NCBI GenBank assembly: GCA_963724705.1
Contig: CAVRVS010000004.1
Location: forward strand, 682,001 to 746,000
DNA length: 64,000 nucleotides
DNA from: DASQPR01 sp963724705
GTDB lineage: Bacteria; Actinomycetota; Actinomycetes; Mycobacteriales; Micromonosporaceae
Direction of reading: 5' to 3'
Shown here: in pieces, positions 54,541 through 62,718 of the stretch
Position numbering within the stretch: the first letter of the stretch is position 1
How the letters are laid out: every line of letters begins with the position of its first letter
Program-made: the position numbers and the translations under genes
Notes under the pieces: generated by a model
Databases searched by the model: none
The model's input: the letters and a program-made list of their open reading frames with translations, nothing else
Told to the model about the DNA's origin: nothing

Positions 54541-54840
54541 GGGCCGCCCCTTCCTCTTTGAAGAAAGGGTACGTGCCGAGGCCGATGCACACGAGAAGGG
54601 CAGCTAGACAGATGTGTCCGGTCAGCAGACAGTTCCGTCTTGCGATCATGTCCGGGAGGTATATCCTGACTCCACAATCGCGCGGGCGCTTCCTCGCGTA
54701 CATTCTTGTTGGGGCTCGTGATAGGCGATTTGTGCCGTCCCGCAAGGACCTCGCAATCGTTGTTTTGCAAACCCCGGACGGCGCTTCCGGATGGTCGCTG
54801 CCACCATTGCCTCGGCGGGTCATCATCATCCGGGCCAGCT

Positions 54841-54921
54841 ATGTCGACACCGGTCGAATGCCAGCCAATCGATCCGGAGATCGAGTTTGCCCCAGGCCGT
54901 GCCGCGTTATATGCGGCTTAG
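54841..54921 (+). CDS. possible 26-residue leader peptide
   Basis: An ATG frame of 26 codons (MSTPVECQPIDPEIEFAPG and seven more residues, ending ALYAA) stops at TAG 54921, 42 bases before hhyS. Its acidic, proline-containing make-up is more protein-like than chance frames here, and a hairpin follows within five bases. There is no strong Shine-Dalgarno. It might be a leader peptide or nothing. Confidence 0.3.
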   Translation: MSTPVECQPIDPEIEFAPGRAALYAA

Positions 54922-54925
54922 TTAG

Positions 54926-54944
54926 CTGCCCCTGGAGTGGGCAG
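54926..54944 (+). promoter_or_regulatory. hairpin in the hydrogenase leader
   Basis: CTGCCC (54926-54931) pairs with GGGCAG (54939-54944) around CTGGAGT. It sits between the small frame and the hhyS ribosome site, 21 bases before the ATG. It could affect translation or mark an mRNA processing site. Confidence 0.35.
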
Positions 54945-54965
54945 GTTCTCAAGGGGGTGCGCACC

Positions 54966-56051
54966 ATGACGGTGACGCCGACCGATCAACGGCGCAGCGA
55001 TGCGGACAAGCCAGGCGATGCGGACGAGCCACTCGTCCATATCCTCTGGATGAACGGCGGCCTGGGTTGCGACGGCGATTCAGTGGCGCTCACCGCCGCT
55101 ACGCAGCCCAGCATCGAGGAGATCGTCCTCGGTGCCCTGCCGGGTCTGCCCAAGATCGCGGTGCACTGGCCGCTGATCGACTTCGAATGCGGCCCGGAGC
55201 AAGGTGCCGACACCTTCATCGAATGGTGGCACAAGGCCGATCGGGGCGAACTCGATCCGTTCGTGCTCGTCGTCGAGGGCTCCATCCCCAACGAAGCGAT
55301 CAAGCAAGAAGGGTATTGGTGCGGCTTCGGCAACAACCCCGCCACGGGTCAGCCGATGACGACGAGCGAATGGCTGGATCGCCTGGCGCCGAAGGCCACG
55401 GCGGTGCTCGCGGTCGGCACCTGCGCTACCTACGGCGGCATCCACGCGATGGCCGGCAACCCGACCGGCGCCATGGGCGTGCCGGACTACCTCGGCTGGG
55501 ACTTCAAGTCGAAGGCCGGCCTGCCGATCGTCAACGTTCCCGGCTGCCCGATCCACCCGGACAACCTGAGCGAGACGATCCTCTACCTGCTCTATCAGGT
55601 GGCCGGCCAAGCGCCGATGATTCCGCTGGACGAGGCGCTACGCCCGCGCTGGCTGTTCGATGCCACGGTCCACGAGGGATGTGACCGGGCCGGGTACTAC
55701 GAACAGGGCGAGTTCGCCAGCGAGTACGGCTCACCCAAGTGCCTGGTCAAACTCGGCTGCTGGGGACCCGTGGTCAAGTGCAACGTACCCAAGCGCGGCT
55801 GGATCAACGGTGTGGGCGGTTGCCCGAACGTCGGCGGCATCTGCATCGCCTGCACGATGCCCGGCTTCCCGGACAAGTTCATGCCGTTCATGGACGAACC
55901 ACCGGGCGCCCGCGTCTCCACGGCCGCCAGCAGCATGTACGGCACCGTCATCCGTACCCTCCGCGGGTACACGGCCAAGACGCTCGACAAGGAGCCGAAG
56001 TGGCGCAAGCGCGGCTCCGATCTGACCACCGGCTACCAGAAGACGTGGTGA
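54966..56051 (+). CDS. hhyS: group 1h [NiFe]-hydrogenase small subunit
   Basis: 361 residues. LWMNGGLGCDGDSVAL (Cys35, Asp36) marks the proximal [4Fe-4S] site of group 1h enzymes, which are known to use three Cys and one Asp. Other cluster Cys lie in AVGTCATYGGI, VNVPGCPIHPDNL, ATVHEGCDRAGYY, SPKCLVKLGCWGPVVKCNVPKRGW and GGCPNVGGICIACTMPGFPDKFMPF. There is no Tat signal. Group 1h enzymes oxidise atmospheric hydrogen at sub-ppm levels and feed electrons to respiration in dormant actinobacteria. AAGGGGGTG precedes ATG 54966. Confidence 0.93.
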   Translation: MTVTPTDQRRSDADKPGDADEPLVHILWMNGGLGCDGDSVALTAATQPSIEEIVLGALPGLPKIAVHWPLIDFECGPEQGADTFIEWWHKADRGELDPFVLVVEGSIPNEAIKQEGYWCGFGNNPATGQPMTTSEWLDRLAPKATAVLAVGTCATYGGIHAMAGNPTGAMGVPDYLGWDFKSKAGLPIVNVPGCPIHPDNLSETILYLLYQVAGQAPMIPLDEALRPRWLFDATVHEGCDRAGYYEQGEFASEYGSPKCLVKLGCWGPVVKCNVPKRGWINGVGGCPNVGGICIACTMPGFPDKFMPFMDEPPGARVSTAASSMYGTVIRTLRGYTAKTLDKEPKWRKRGSDLTTGYQKTW

Positions 56052-56055
56052 TCTC

Positions 56056-57855
56056 ATGACGACGACAGCCGACAAGGCATCCGCCGACACGACCGGCGGC
56101 AGCAAGACCGACCTCGTCGAGATGGCGTGGGACCCGATCACGCGCATCGTCGGCAGCCTTGGCATCTATACGAAGATTGACTTCAAGCAGAAGCAGGTCG
56201 CCGAGTGTCACAGCACATCGTCGATCTTCCGCGGCTACAGCATCTTCATGCGTGGTAAGGATCCGCGGGACGCCCACTTCATCACGAGCCGCATCTGCGG
56301 CATCTGCGGCGACAACCACGCGACCTGCTCGGTCTACAACCAGAACATGGCCTACGGCGTGCGCCCGCCGCATCTCGGCGAGTGGATCATCAATCTCGGC
56401 GAGGCCGCCGAATACATGTTCGACCACAACATCTTCCAGGAGAACCTGGTCGGCGTCGACTTCTGCGAGCGGATGGTCAAGGAGACCAACCCGGGCGTGC
56501 TGGAGATGGCCAACCGTACGGAGTCACCGCACGCCGCCGACCACGGTTACAAGACGATCGGCGACATCATGCGGGCGCTCAACCCGCTCGAAGGCGACTT
56601 CTACCGGGAGGCGCTTCAGGTCAGCCGCTACACCCGGGAAATGTTCTGCCTCATGGAGGGCCGGCACGTACACCCGTCGACGCTCTATCCGGGCGGCGTC
56701 GGTACGGTCGCGACGATCCAGCTGTTCACCGACTACCTGACGCGTCTGATGCGTTACGTGGAATTCATGAAGCGTGTCGTGCCGATGCACGACGATCTGT
56801 TCGACTTCTTCTACCAGGCACTGCCCGGCTACGAGAAGGTGGGCCAGCGCCGCATCATGCTCGGCTGCTGGGGCAGCTTCCAGAACCCGGAGCACTGCGA
56901 CTTCACCTACCGCAACATGGCCGACTGGGGTCGCAAGATGTTCGTGACCCCGGGCATCGTGGTGGACGGCAAGCTCATCACGACCAGCCTCGTCGACATC
57001 AACCTCGGCATCCGCATCCTGCTGGGCCACTCGTACTACGAGGACTGGGTCGGCAAGGACATGTTCGTCACGCATGACGAGCTGGGTAACCCGATCGACC
57101 CGCGGCATCCGTGGAATCAGCACACGATCCCGAAGCCGGGAAAGCGGGACTTCGACAACAACTACAGCTGGACGATGTCGCCGCGCTGGTTCGACGGCAC
57201 CGATCACCTCGCGCTCGACACCGGCGGGGGACCGATCGCGAGACTGTGGTCGACCGCGCTGGCCGGTCTGGTCGACATCGGCTACGTGAAGTCCACCGGA
57301 CACAGCGTCCTGATCAACCTGCCGAAGACCATGTCCAAGCCCGAGGTCACCCTCGAATGGAAGATCCCGCAGTGGAGTAACGCGATCGAACGGGACCGTG
57401 CGCGGACCTACTTCCAGGCGTACGCGGCCGCCAGCGCGCTGCACTTCGTCGAGCAGGCACTCGCCGAGATCCGCGCCGGGCACACCAAGACGTGGGAGTC
57501 CTTCAAGGTGCCGGACGAGGCATTCAGCTGCGGGTTCACTGAGGCGGTACGCGGCGTGCTGTCGCATCACATGGTCATCAAGGGCGGCAAGATCGCGAAC
57601 TACCACCCGTATCCGCCGACACCGTGGAACGGCAGCGTCCGAGACGTGTACGGCACGCCGGGACCGTACGAGGACGCCGTACAGAACACGCCGATCTTCG
57701 AGGAGAACCCGCCCGACCGGTTCAAGGGGATCGACATCATGCGGGCCGTTCGCAGTTTCGATCCGTGCCTGCCGTGCGGCGTCCACATGTACCTCGGCGG
57801 CGGCAAGACGCTGCAGACCACCCACTCGCCGATGGCGGTCACGCTGGCAACCTGA
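56056..57855 (+). CDS. hhyL: group 1h [NiFe]-hydrogenase large subunit
   Basis: 599 residues. The NiFe ligands are in SRICGICGDNHATC (Cys81, Cys84) and DPCLPCGVHM (Cys571, Cys574, His577). The remaining 22 residues after His577 form the C-terminal tail removed by the maturation protease encoded downstream. WDPITRIVGSLGIYTKI opens the domain as in the whole family. No selenocysteine replaces any ligand. It starts four bases after hhyS and is fully intact. Confidence 0.94.
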   Translation: MTTTADKASADTTGGSKTDLVEMAWDPITRIVGSLGIYTKIDFKQKQVAECHSTSSIFRGYSIFMRGKDPRDAHFITSRICGICGDNHATCSVYNQNMAYGVRPPHLGEWIINLGEAAEYMFDHNIFQENLVGVDFCERMVKETNPGVLEMANRTESPHAADHGYKTIGDIMRALNPLEGDFYREALQVSRYTREMFCLMEGRHVHPSTLYPGGVGTVATIQLFTDYLTRLMRYVEFMKRVVPMHDDLFDFFYQALPGYEKVGQRRIMLGCWGSFQNPEHCDFTYRNMADWGRKMFVTPGIVVDGKLITTSLVDINLGIRILLGHSYYEDWVGKDMFVTHDELGNPIDPRHPWNQHTIPKPGKRDFDNNYSWTMSPRWFDGTDHLALDTGGGPIARLWSTALAGLVDIGYVKSTGHSVLINLPKTMSKPEVTLEWKIPQWSNAIERDRARTYFQAYAAASALHFVEQALAEIRAGHTKTWESFKVPDEAFSCGFTEAVRGVLSHHMVIKGGKIANYHPYPPTPWNGSVRDVYGTPGPYEDAVQNTPIFEENPPDRFKGIDIMRAVRSFDPCLPCGVHMYLGGGKTLQTTHSPMAVTLAT

Positions 57856-57869
57856 CGCGGAGGGACAGC

Positions 57870-58790
57870 ATGCCGCAGCACAAGAACGTGCGCGTCGCCG
57901 GAGAGCGCGTCGAAGGTCTGATCGGAGAACTGCGCTCGCAACCCGACCCGCGTGTCGCCGAGGTCGCCGAGGAACTCGTACGCACCCTCGTCGACCTCTA
58001 CGGCGAGGGGCTCGCCCACGTGATGAACGTCGCCGAAAGCGCCGCGGACGGGAACCAGCCCGGCGGCGTTGTCGACCAACTCGTCGCCGATCCGTTGGTG
58101 GCAAGCCTTCTGCTCGTCCACGACCTGCACCCGGTCGACGTCGACAGGCGAATCCAGCAGGCGCTCGACGATGTGCGGCCCTATCTCGGCTCCCACGCCG
58201 GCGGCGTCGAATACCTCGGTGTCGACGACGACGGCGTTGTCCACTTGAAGCTGGAGGGTAGCTGTCACGGCTGCCCGTCCTCGACCGTCACCGTACGACT
58301 CGCGATCGAGAAGGCGATCGAAGAGGCCGCACCGGAGACGGTCCGGGTGGAGGTGGCCGGCGTCGTAGCCGAGCCGTCGGGACCGGCCCTGCTGCAGATC
58401 GGCCGGCGCGTGCCGGAACCAGCGTCGCCGCCGGCATCCATGGCACCGCAGGCGGTCGACGTCGACGGTTGGGCGCATCTGCCGTCCTGGCCGCCGGGCG
58501 GATCCGATGCCCGCTCGGTCGTCGTGGCCGACGTCCCGGTGCTCGTGTGCCGTGTCGGTACGGCAATGTTCGCGTACCGGGATGCGTGCCCCGAATGCTC
58601 TGCGTCGTTGTCCGGCGGACGGCTGGAGGGGGAGTCGTTGCAGTGCGCGTCGTGTGGCCGCCACTACGACGTACACCTGGCCGGCGCCGGTCTCGACGAC
58701 CCGCGACGTCACCTTGAGCCGCTGCCGTTGTTGCAAGACGGAGACGGTATGCGGATCGCGATCGGTACGCCGGCGGGATCGCCAGCATGA
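57870..58790 (+). CDS. NifU-domain/Rieske-like fusion protein of the hydrogenase operon
   Basis: 306 residues. Residues ~95-165 are a NifU C-terminal domain with the cluster motif LEGSCHGCPSSTVTVRLAIEKAI (Cys132, Cys135). Residues ~200-306 have a Rieske-like layout, but the usual Cys-x-His...Cys-x-x-His is replaced by Cys240-P-E-Cys243 and Cys259-A-S-Cys262, which suits rubredoxin-like iron or zinc. Such proteins accompany group 1h hydrogenases and may build or transfer the iron-sulfur clusters, or carry electrons. CGGAGGG precedes the ATG. Confidence 0.85.
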   Translation: MPQHKNVRVAGERVEGLIGELRSQPDPRVAEVAEELVRTLVDLYGEGLAHVMNVAESAADGNQPGGVVDQLVADPLVASLLLVHDLHPVDVDRRIQQALDDVRPYLGSHAGGVEYLGVDDDGVVHLKLEGSCHGCPSSTVTVRLAIEKAIEEAAPETVRVEVAGVVAEPSGPALLQIGRRVPEPASPPASMAPQAVDVDGWAHLPSWPPGGSDARSVVVADVPVLVCRVGTAMFAYRDACPECSASLSGGRLEGESLQCASCGRHYDVHLAGAGLDDPRRHLEPLPLLQDGDGMRIAIGTPAGSPA

Positions 58791-59548
58791 CCGGCCCGCC
58801 GGCAGGTCTGCGTCGATTCGCACGTCCGGCCCCCGCGTCCCGGGGACCGAACCCGGTGACCCCGGCGACCGGCGACGTGCCCGGCGCGGGCGTGCCGACG
58901 GCGAATACCGGGGCCGGAAACGTCGCGACGATGCCGTCGGGCGCCGACTCGGGGCCGGACGTCGAACGCTGCGAGATGTGTCGGGCCGAGCTCGACGATC
59001 GTCACGGCCACGTCGTCGACCTGGAAAAGCGATCGCTCGTCTGCACGTGCCGAGCCTGCTACCTGCTGTTCTTTTCCCCGGGTGCCGGCCGTGGTCGCTA
59101 CCGTGCCGTCCCCGAGGATGTCCATCACGACCCGGCGCACCATCTCGCGGCGGCCGACTGGGACGCCCTGCAGGTCCCGGTCGGCACCGCGTTCTTCTTC
59201 CACAACTCCGACCTCGACCGCGTTGTCGGGTGCTATCCGAGCCCCGGCGGGGCGACCGAATGCGAACTCGACCTCGCCGAGTGGCAGCGGTTGTCCCAGC
59301 AGTACCCGCTCTTCGGCGCGCTGGATCCGGACGTACAGGCGATCTTCGCCAGCCGCGCCGGCGACAGCTTCGAATACTTCCGCGTGCCGATCGATCTGTG
59401 TTACGCGCTCGTCGGCCAGGTACGGCTGCGGTGGCGCGGACTCGACGGCGGCGACGAAATCCGTACGACCCTCGCCACGTTCCTCGATGACCTACGCCGG
59501 CGCAGCCAGGAGTGGGACACCAGCACCGATTCGGTCGGGTGGGCGTGA
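58787..59548 (+). CDS. DUF5947-family hydrogenase-associated protein
   Basis: 253 residues. A disordered Pro/Gly-rich N-terminus of ~60 residues precedes a Cys-rich segment CEMCRAEL...CTCRACYLLFFSPGAGRGRYRAVPEDV, probably a zinc site. The rest (FFFHNSDLDRVVGCYPSPGGATECELDLAEW, RAGDSFEYFRVPIDLCYALVGQVRLRW) matches what I know as DUF5947, found in hydrogenase operons of actinobacteria. The function is unknown. It overlaps genes on both sides by ATGA/GTGA. Confidence 0.8.
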   Translation: MTGPPAGLRRFARPAPASRGPNPVTPATGDVPGAGVPTANTGAGNVATMPSGADSGPDVERCEMCRAELDDRHGHVVDLEKRSLVCTCRACYLLFFSPGAGRGRYRAVPEDVHHDPAHHLAAADWDALQVPVGTAFFFHNSDLDRVVGCYPSPGGATECELDLAEWQRLSQQYPLFGALDPDVQAIFASRAGDSFEYFRVPIDLCYALVGQVRLRWRGLDGGDEIRTTLATFLDDLRRRSQEWDTSTDSVGWA

Positions 59549-60294
59549 CCGTGGCGCGACTTAGCTTCGACTGCATCGGCGCCCACGCCGAGCCGTACGC
59601 GGCCGCTCCCACGCTCACATTTCGCCTACGCGTCACGGAAACGACCGGTGCCGCGATCCACGCGATCGCGTTGCGGTGCCAGATCCGCATCGAACCGGCT
59701 CGCCGGCGCTACTCTCCGGACGAGGCCGACCGTCTCGCCGATCTGTTCGGGGACGTGTCCCGGTGGGCCGACACCCTCAAACCGGTTCAGTTCACGATGG
59801 CCGCGACGACGGTGCCTGGCTTCTCCGGCGCGGTCGAGATCGACCTTCCGGTGCCGTGTACGTATGACCTGGAGATCGCGGCAACGCGCTATTTCTATGC
59901 GCTCCAGGACGACGCCGCTCCACTTCTGTTGCTGTTCAGTGGAACCGTCTTCGGCAAGAACGACGCCGGCGGTCTCTCGGTCGAGCAGGTGCCGTGGAGC
60001 GCCGAGTGCACGTACCGGCTGCCGGTGCCGGTGTGGCGCGAGATGGTCGACCGCTACTTTCCCGGCAGCGCCTGGCTTCGCCTTGACCGCGACATCATCG
60101 ACGCGCTGGGCCGATACAAGTCCCGGGAAGCGCTGCCGACGTGGAGTGCGGCGATCGAGACGCTCCTTGCCACACAGGACGACCGGGTCGCCCAGGGCGA
60201 CCGGGCCGCGGAGGACGACCGGGCCGCCCAGGGCGACCGGGCCGCCCAGGACGACCGGGCCGCCCAGGACGACCGGGCCGAGGAGCTGGCATGA
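59545..60294 (+). CDS. DUF6084-family hydrogenase-associated protein
   Basis: 249 residues. The domain reads LTFRLRVTETTGAAIHAIALRCQIRIEPARRRY, FTMAATTVPGFSGAVEIDLPVPCTYDLEIAATRYFYAL and PVWREMVDRYFPGSAWLRL, mostly beta-strands, and matches DUF6084. The last 36 residues are six copies of a DRAAQD-type repeat encoded by 18-base units, an addition not expected in the family. GTG 59545 overlaps the upstream stop. Possibly a structural protein of the hydrogenase complex; function unknown. Confidence 0.8.
   Translation: MTVARLSFDCIGAHAEPYAAAPTLTFRLRVTETTGAAIHAIALRCQIRIEPARRRYSPDEADRLADLFGDVSRWADTLKPVQFTMAATTVPGFSGAVEIDLPVPCTYDLEIAATRYFYALQDDAAPLLLLFSGTVFGKNDAGGLSVEQVPWSAECTYRLPVPVWREMVDRYFPGSAWLRLDRDIIDALGRYKSREALPTWSAAIETLLATQDDRVAQGDRAAEDDRAAQGDRAAQDDRAAQDDRAEELA
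60181..60288 (+). repeat. six in-frame 18-bp repeats encoding DRAAQD-type units
   Basis: Six copies of GACCGGGCCGCCCAGGAC-type units run from 60181 to 60288, giving DRVAQG, DRAAED, DRAAQG, DRAAQD, DRAAQD and DRAEEL. All are in frame at the end of the DUF6084 gene. The opposite strand reads as a Gly-Arg-Pro repeat, which is a shadow frame. Confidence 0.9.
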
Positions 60295-61379
60295 CCGCAA
60301 GTGAACCCATCGTCGTCGACAACGACGCCGCCGCACGTCTGGCCACCGCGCGGGCAGTCGCCGACGCCGTCGTCTACGAGGGCTACATCCTTTACCCCTA
60401 TCGCGCGTCCGCGCAGAAGAACCGAACTCGGTGGCAGTTCGGTGTGCTCATGCCGCCCGACTACGCCGACGCCGAGCCGAACGAGTCGGCGTTCAGCCAG
60501 ACCGAATGCGTCGTCGAGGCCGATGACGACGCTGAGGTCACGGTCGTGCTCCGTTATCTGCAGGTCCAGCGGCGCACCATCCGCGATGCCTCGGGTGCCG
60601 AGACAGGGTCGCTCGACCTGGACGGCGCGTCGATCACCGCCTGGGACGAAGCCGTCGAGCACCAAGTGGTCGTCGGCGCGGCTCTCGCAGATCTGCGTGC
60701 AACGCCGCTCGTACAACACGTTGACGCGCCCGAAGCCGAGGAGTCCGAACCGGTGCGTGGCGCAAGCGGCGAGCATCGGTCGGGCACATTGTGCGTCGCC
60801 GGGAACACCTGCAGGCGACGGTGACGGTCGCCGCGACGTCGCTGCCGGGTCCGTGGCGGGCAATGCGTTTGCGGGTACGGGTGACCAACGGCTCCCGCCT
60901 CCCGGACGCGCCGGACACGCGCGACGCGGCTCTGCCGATGGCCCTCGTCGCCGTGCATGCCATCGTGTCGGTCCGCCGTGGTGAGTTCATCTCGATGCTG
61001 GAGCCGCCGGAGTGGGCGCGGACCGCGGTCGACGAGTGTCACAACGTTGGCACGTTCCCGGTGCTCGCGGGCGTCGACGGCGGCCGGGACGTAATTCTGT
61101 CCTCGCCGATCATCCTCTACGACCACCCGACGATCGCTCCGGAAAGCCCCGGCGACCTCTACGACGCCACCGAGATCGACGAGATCCTGACCCTGCGCAC
61201 CCTGGCGTTGACCGAGGAGGAGAAGCGCGCCGCGCGCAACACCGATCCACGCGCGGCCGCCATCATCGACCGCGTCGACACGATGGACGCGATGACCATG
61301 GACCGACTTCATGGCGCGATCCGCTACCTGCGCCAAGTCACCGGTGAGTCCTCCGAGGAACCCCGTGCCGATCAGCTGA
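60291..61379 (+). pseudogene. hydrogenase-operon protein of unknown family, frameshifted
   Basis: The first frame (ARAVADAVVYEGYILYPYRASAQKNRTRWQFGVLMPP, TECVVEADDDAEVTVVLRYLQV) continues only in another frame after ~60785, at GHIVRRREHLQATVTVAA. There it reads AMRLRVRVTN, PMALVAVHAIVSVRRGEFISMLEPPEWARTAVDECHNVGTFPVLAG and DVILSSPIILYDHPTIAPESPGDLYDATEIDEILTLRTLAL. That frame runs to 61585 over the next gene; the original frame has TGA at 61379, just before the next ribosome site, so a second compensating shift is likely and I end it there. Such proteins sit beside group 1h hydrogenases; function unknown. Confidence 0.65.
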
Positions 61380-61391
61380 GGGGGGAGTTCG

Positions 61392-61715
61392 ATGCGCGCG
61401 CCGGCCGAGACCGCTACGCCGCCGTGGTGGGACCCGGACGCCGATGCATCCGTGTCGCCGGAGACCGACTCCGTTGTGGTGAACGGAGTCACGCTACGAC
61501 GAGGCAGCACCGTACGGTTGCGACCCGGCACCCGCCGCGCCGACGCGCAGGACATGTTCCTCGTCGGGCGTCCCGCCACGATTGAGGCCGTGCTGTTCGA
61601 CATCGACGATCAGCCCTACTTCGCGCTGACGCTCGACGAGGACCCGTCGGCCGAGTTGCAGCGCTCGCACGGACGGTTCCTCTATTTCACGCCCGACGAG
61701 GTGGAACCGGCATGA
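61392..61715 (+). CDS. small hydrogenase-operon protein, unknown function
   Basis: 107 residues, acidic, no Cys: VVVNGVTLRRGSTVRLRPGTRRADAQDMFLVGRPATIEAVLFDIDDQPYFALTL. The strand-rich pattern suggests a small beta-barrel (SH3-like) protein. GAGGGGGGAG precedes ATG 61392. The stop overlaps the start of the endopeptidase gene. It probably serves maturation or assembly, by position only. Confidence 0.75.
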   Translation: MRAPAETATPPWWDPDADASVSPETDSVVVNGVTLRRGSTVRLRPGTRRADAQDMFLVGRPATIEAVLFDIDDQPYFALTLDEDPSAELQRSHGRFLYFTPDEVEPA

Positions 61716-62236
61716 ACGACCGAGATCGCATCCTCGTCGCCTGCGTCGGCAACATATTCCTGGGTGACGACGGCTTCGGCGTCGAGGTCGCTCGGCGCCT
61801 GGCCGACCGAGCCATGCCGGACGGCGTCCAGCTCGCCGACATCGGCATTCGCGGCATCCACCTCGCCTACGAACTCCTCGACGGATGCGAGTTGCTGATC
61901 CTGGTGGACGCGGCGCCGCACGGTCAGGCCCCGGGAACGGTCTCGGTCATCGAGGTTGGACCGGACACCGTTGCGCCGCCACGACCGGTCATCGACGCGC
62001 ACGGGCTCGCGCCCGACGACGTGTTCACGCTGCTCGACCAACTCGATGCACGGCCCGACCGGACGATCGTCGTCGCGTGCGAACCGGGCGACGTGACGGC
62101 GGGCATGTCGCTGACGCCAGCGGTCGCGGCGGCCGTCCCTCACGCCGTACGGGCCGTCGAAGAGGTTCTCCAGGCGGAGACGGCCGGACGCCGGCCGACG
62201 GATCGGCCCCACAACGCGAGGGAGTGGTCAGCATGA
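61712..62236 (+). CDS. hydrogenase maturation protease (HyaD/HybD family)
   Basis: 174 residues. The family motif GNIFLGDDGFGVEVARRL gives the Ni-binding Glu/Asp region, with DIGIRGIHLAYELLDGCELLILVDAA (second Asp) and DAHGLAPDDVF (His). It removes the C-terminal tail of the large subunit after nickel insertion. It overlaps the 107-residue gene upstream and a microprotein downstream by ATGA. Confidence 0.9.
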   Translation: MNDRDRILVACVGNIFLGDDGFGVEVARRLADRAMPDGVQLADIGIRGIHLAYELLDGCELLILVDAAPHGQAPGTVSVIEVGPDTVAPPRPVIDAHGLAPDDVFTLLDQLDARPDRTIVVACEPGDVTAGMSLTPAVAAAVPHAVRAVEEVLQAETAGRRPTDRPHNAREWSA

Positions 62237-62337
62237 TCGGAAAAATCATCGCGGCGACGGTGGCGGCGGCTGCGGTGAGCGTGGTTGTCGCCTCGGCCCA
62301 CGACATTCGGCGCTACCTTCGGATCAGGGGGATGTGA
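62233..62337 (+). CDS. 34-residue single-helix membrane microprotein (DUF6893-like)
   Basis: MIGKIIAATVAAAAVSVVVASA forms one helix, followed by the basic tail HDIRRYLRIRGM. Its ATG overlaps the protease TGA and its TGA is followed one base later by the HypA GTG, so it is clearly placed as a gene, with the usual tight coupling. Small proteins ending RRY-RI-M occur next to actinobacterial hydrogenase genes. It may anchor or tether the hydrogenase to the membrane; that role is inferred. Confidence 0.75.
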   Translation: MIGKIIAATVAAAAVSVVVASAHDIRRYLRIRGM

Positions 62338-62338
62338 G

Positions 62339-62689
62339 GTGCACGAATACGGCCTGTGCGAAGGGATCGTCGACGCCGTACGCAAGCGCGCGGCCGGGCG
62401 GCCAGTGGCCTGGGTACGGGTTCGGGCCGGTGCCCGCCAGGGCGTCGACTCCGAGTCTATGAACCAGGCGTTTCATCATGTCGCGGCCGGCACCGAGGCC
62501 GCCGACGCCACTGTCGATCTGGTTGCCGTACCCGTGGATCTGCGGTGTGGGGCGTGCGGTGCCCAGGCGCAGACACACGACGTGCTGGCGGTGTGCCCAC
62601 AGTGCGGAAGCGACGATGTGAGCCTCGCCGGCGGCGACGAGCTGACGCTCGAATCGATCGGTTACGCACCCGCACCCGCGGCAACCTAG
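62339..62689 (+). CDS. hypA: hydrogenase nickel incorporation protein HypA
   Basis: 116 residues. The start GTG gives Met-His-Glu, the N-terminal nickel site (MHEYGLCEGIVDAV), which rules out the earlier in-frame starts. The zinc motif is CGACGAQAQTHDVLAVCPQCGS. HypA delivers nickel to the large subunit with HypB, which is not in the window. AGGGGGAT precedes it. Confidence 0.92.
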   Translation: MHEYGLCEGIVDAVRKRAAGRPVAWVRVRAGARQGVDSESMNQAFHHVAAGTEAADATVDLVAVPVDLRCGACGAQAQTHDVLAVCPQCGSDDVSLAGGDELTLESIGYAPAPAAT

Positions 62690-62718
62690 ACATCGAGCCA
62701 GATAACCAGGAGCTTCCC

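Larger units (their letters stand above)
54541..54965. other. 425-base divergent intergenic region before the hydrogenase operon
   Basis: No long gene is supported here. It separates the minus-strand HTH gene from hhyS. It holds an imperfect hairpin CCCTT...AAGGG (around 54548-54569), a possible 26-codon frame at 54841-54921 and a GC hairpin at 54926-54944. AAGGGGGTG (54950-54958) is the ribosome site of hhyS. Its composition is lower in GC than its surroundings (AT-rich tracts such as GATATTC-like and TTGTTTTGC), as expected for a promoter region. Confidence 0.6.

Noticed and set aside
54706..54840. Longer upstream extension (72 codons) of the 26-residue frame before hhyS
   Set aside because: The extra part is Cys/Ser-rich, lacks a ribosome site and looks random; only the last 26 codons are kept as a weak candidate.
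60095..60346. A Gly-Arg-Pro repeat protein on the minus strand, and its plus-strand counterpart upstream
   Set aside because: Both are other-frame readings of the 18-base repeat that encodes DRAAQD units in the DUF6084 gene.
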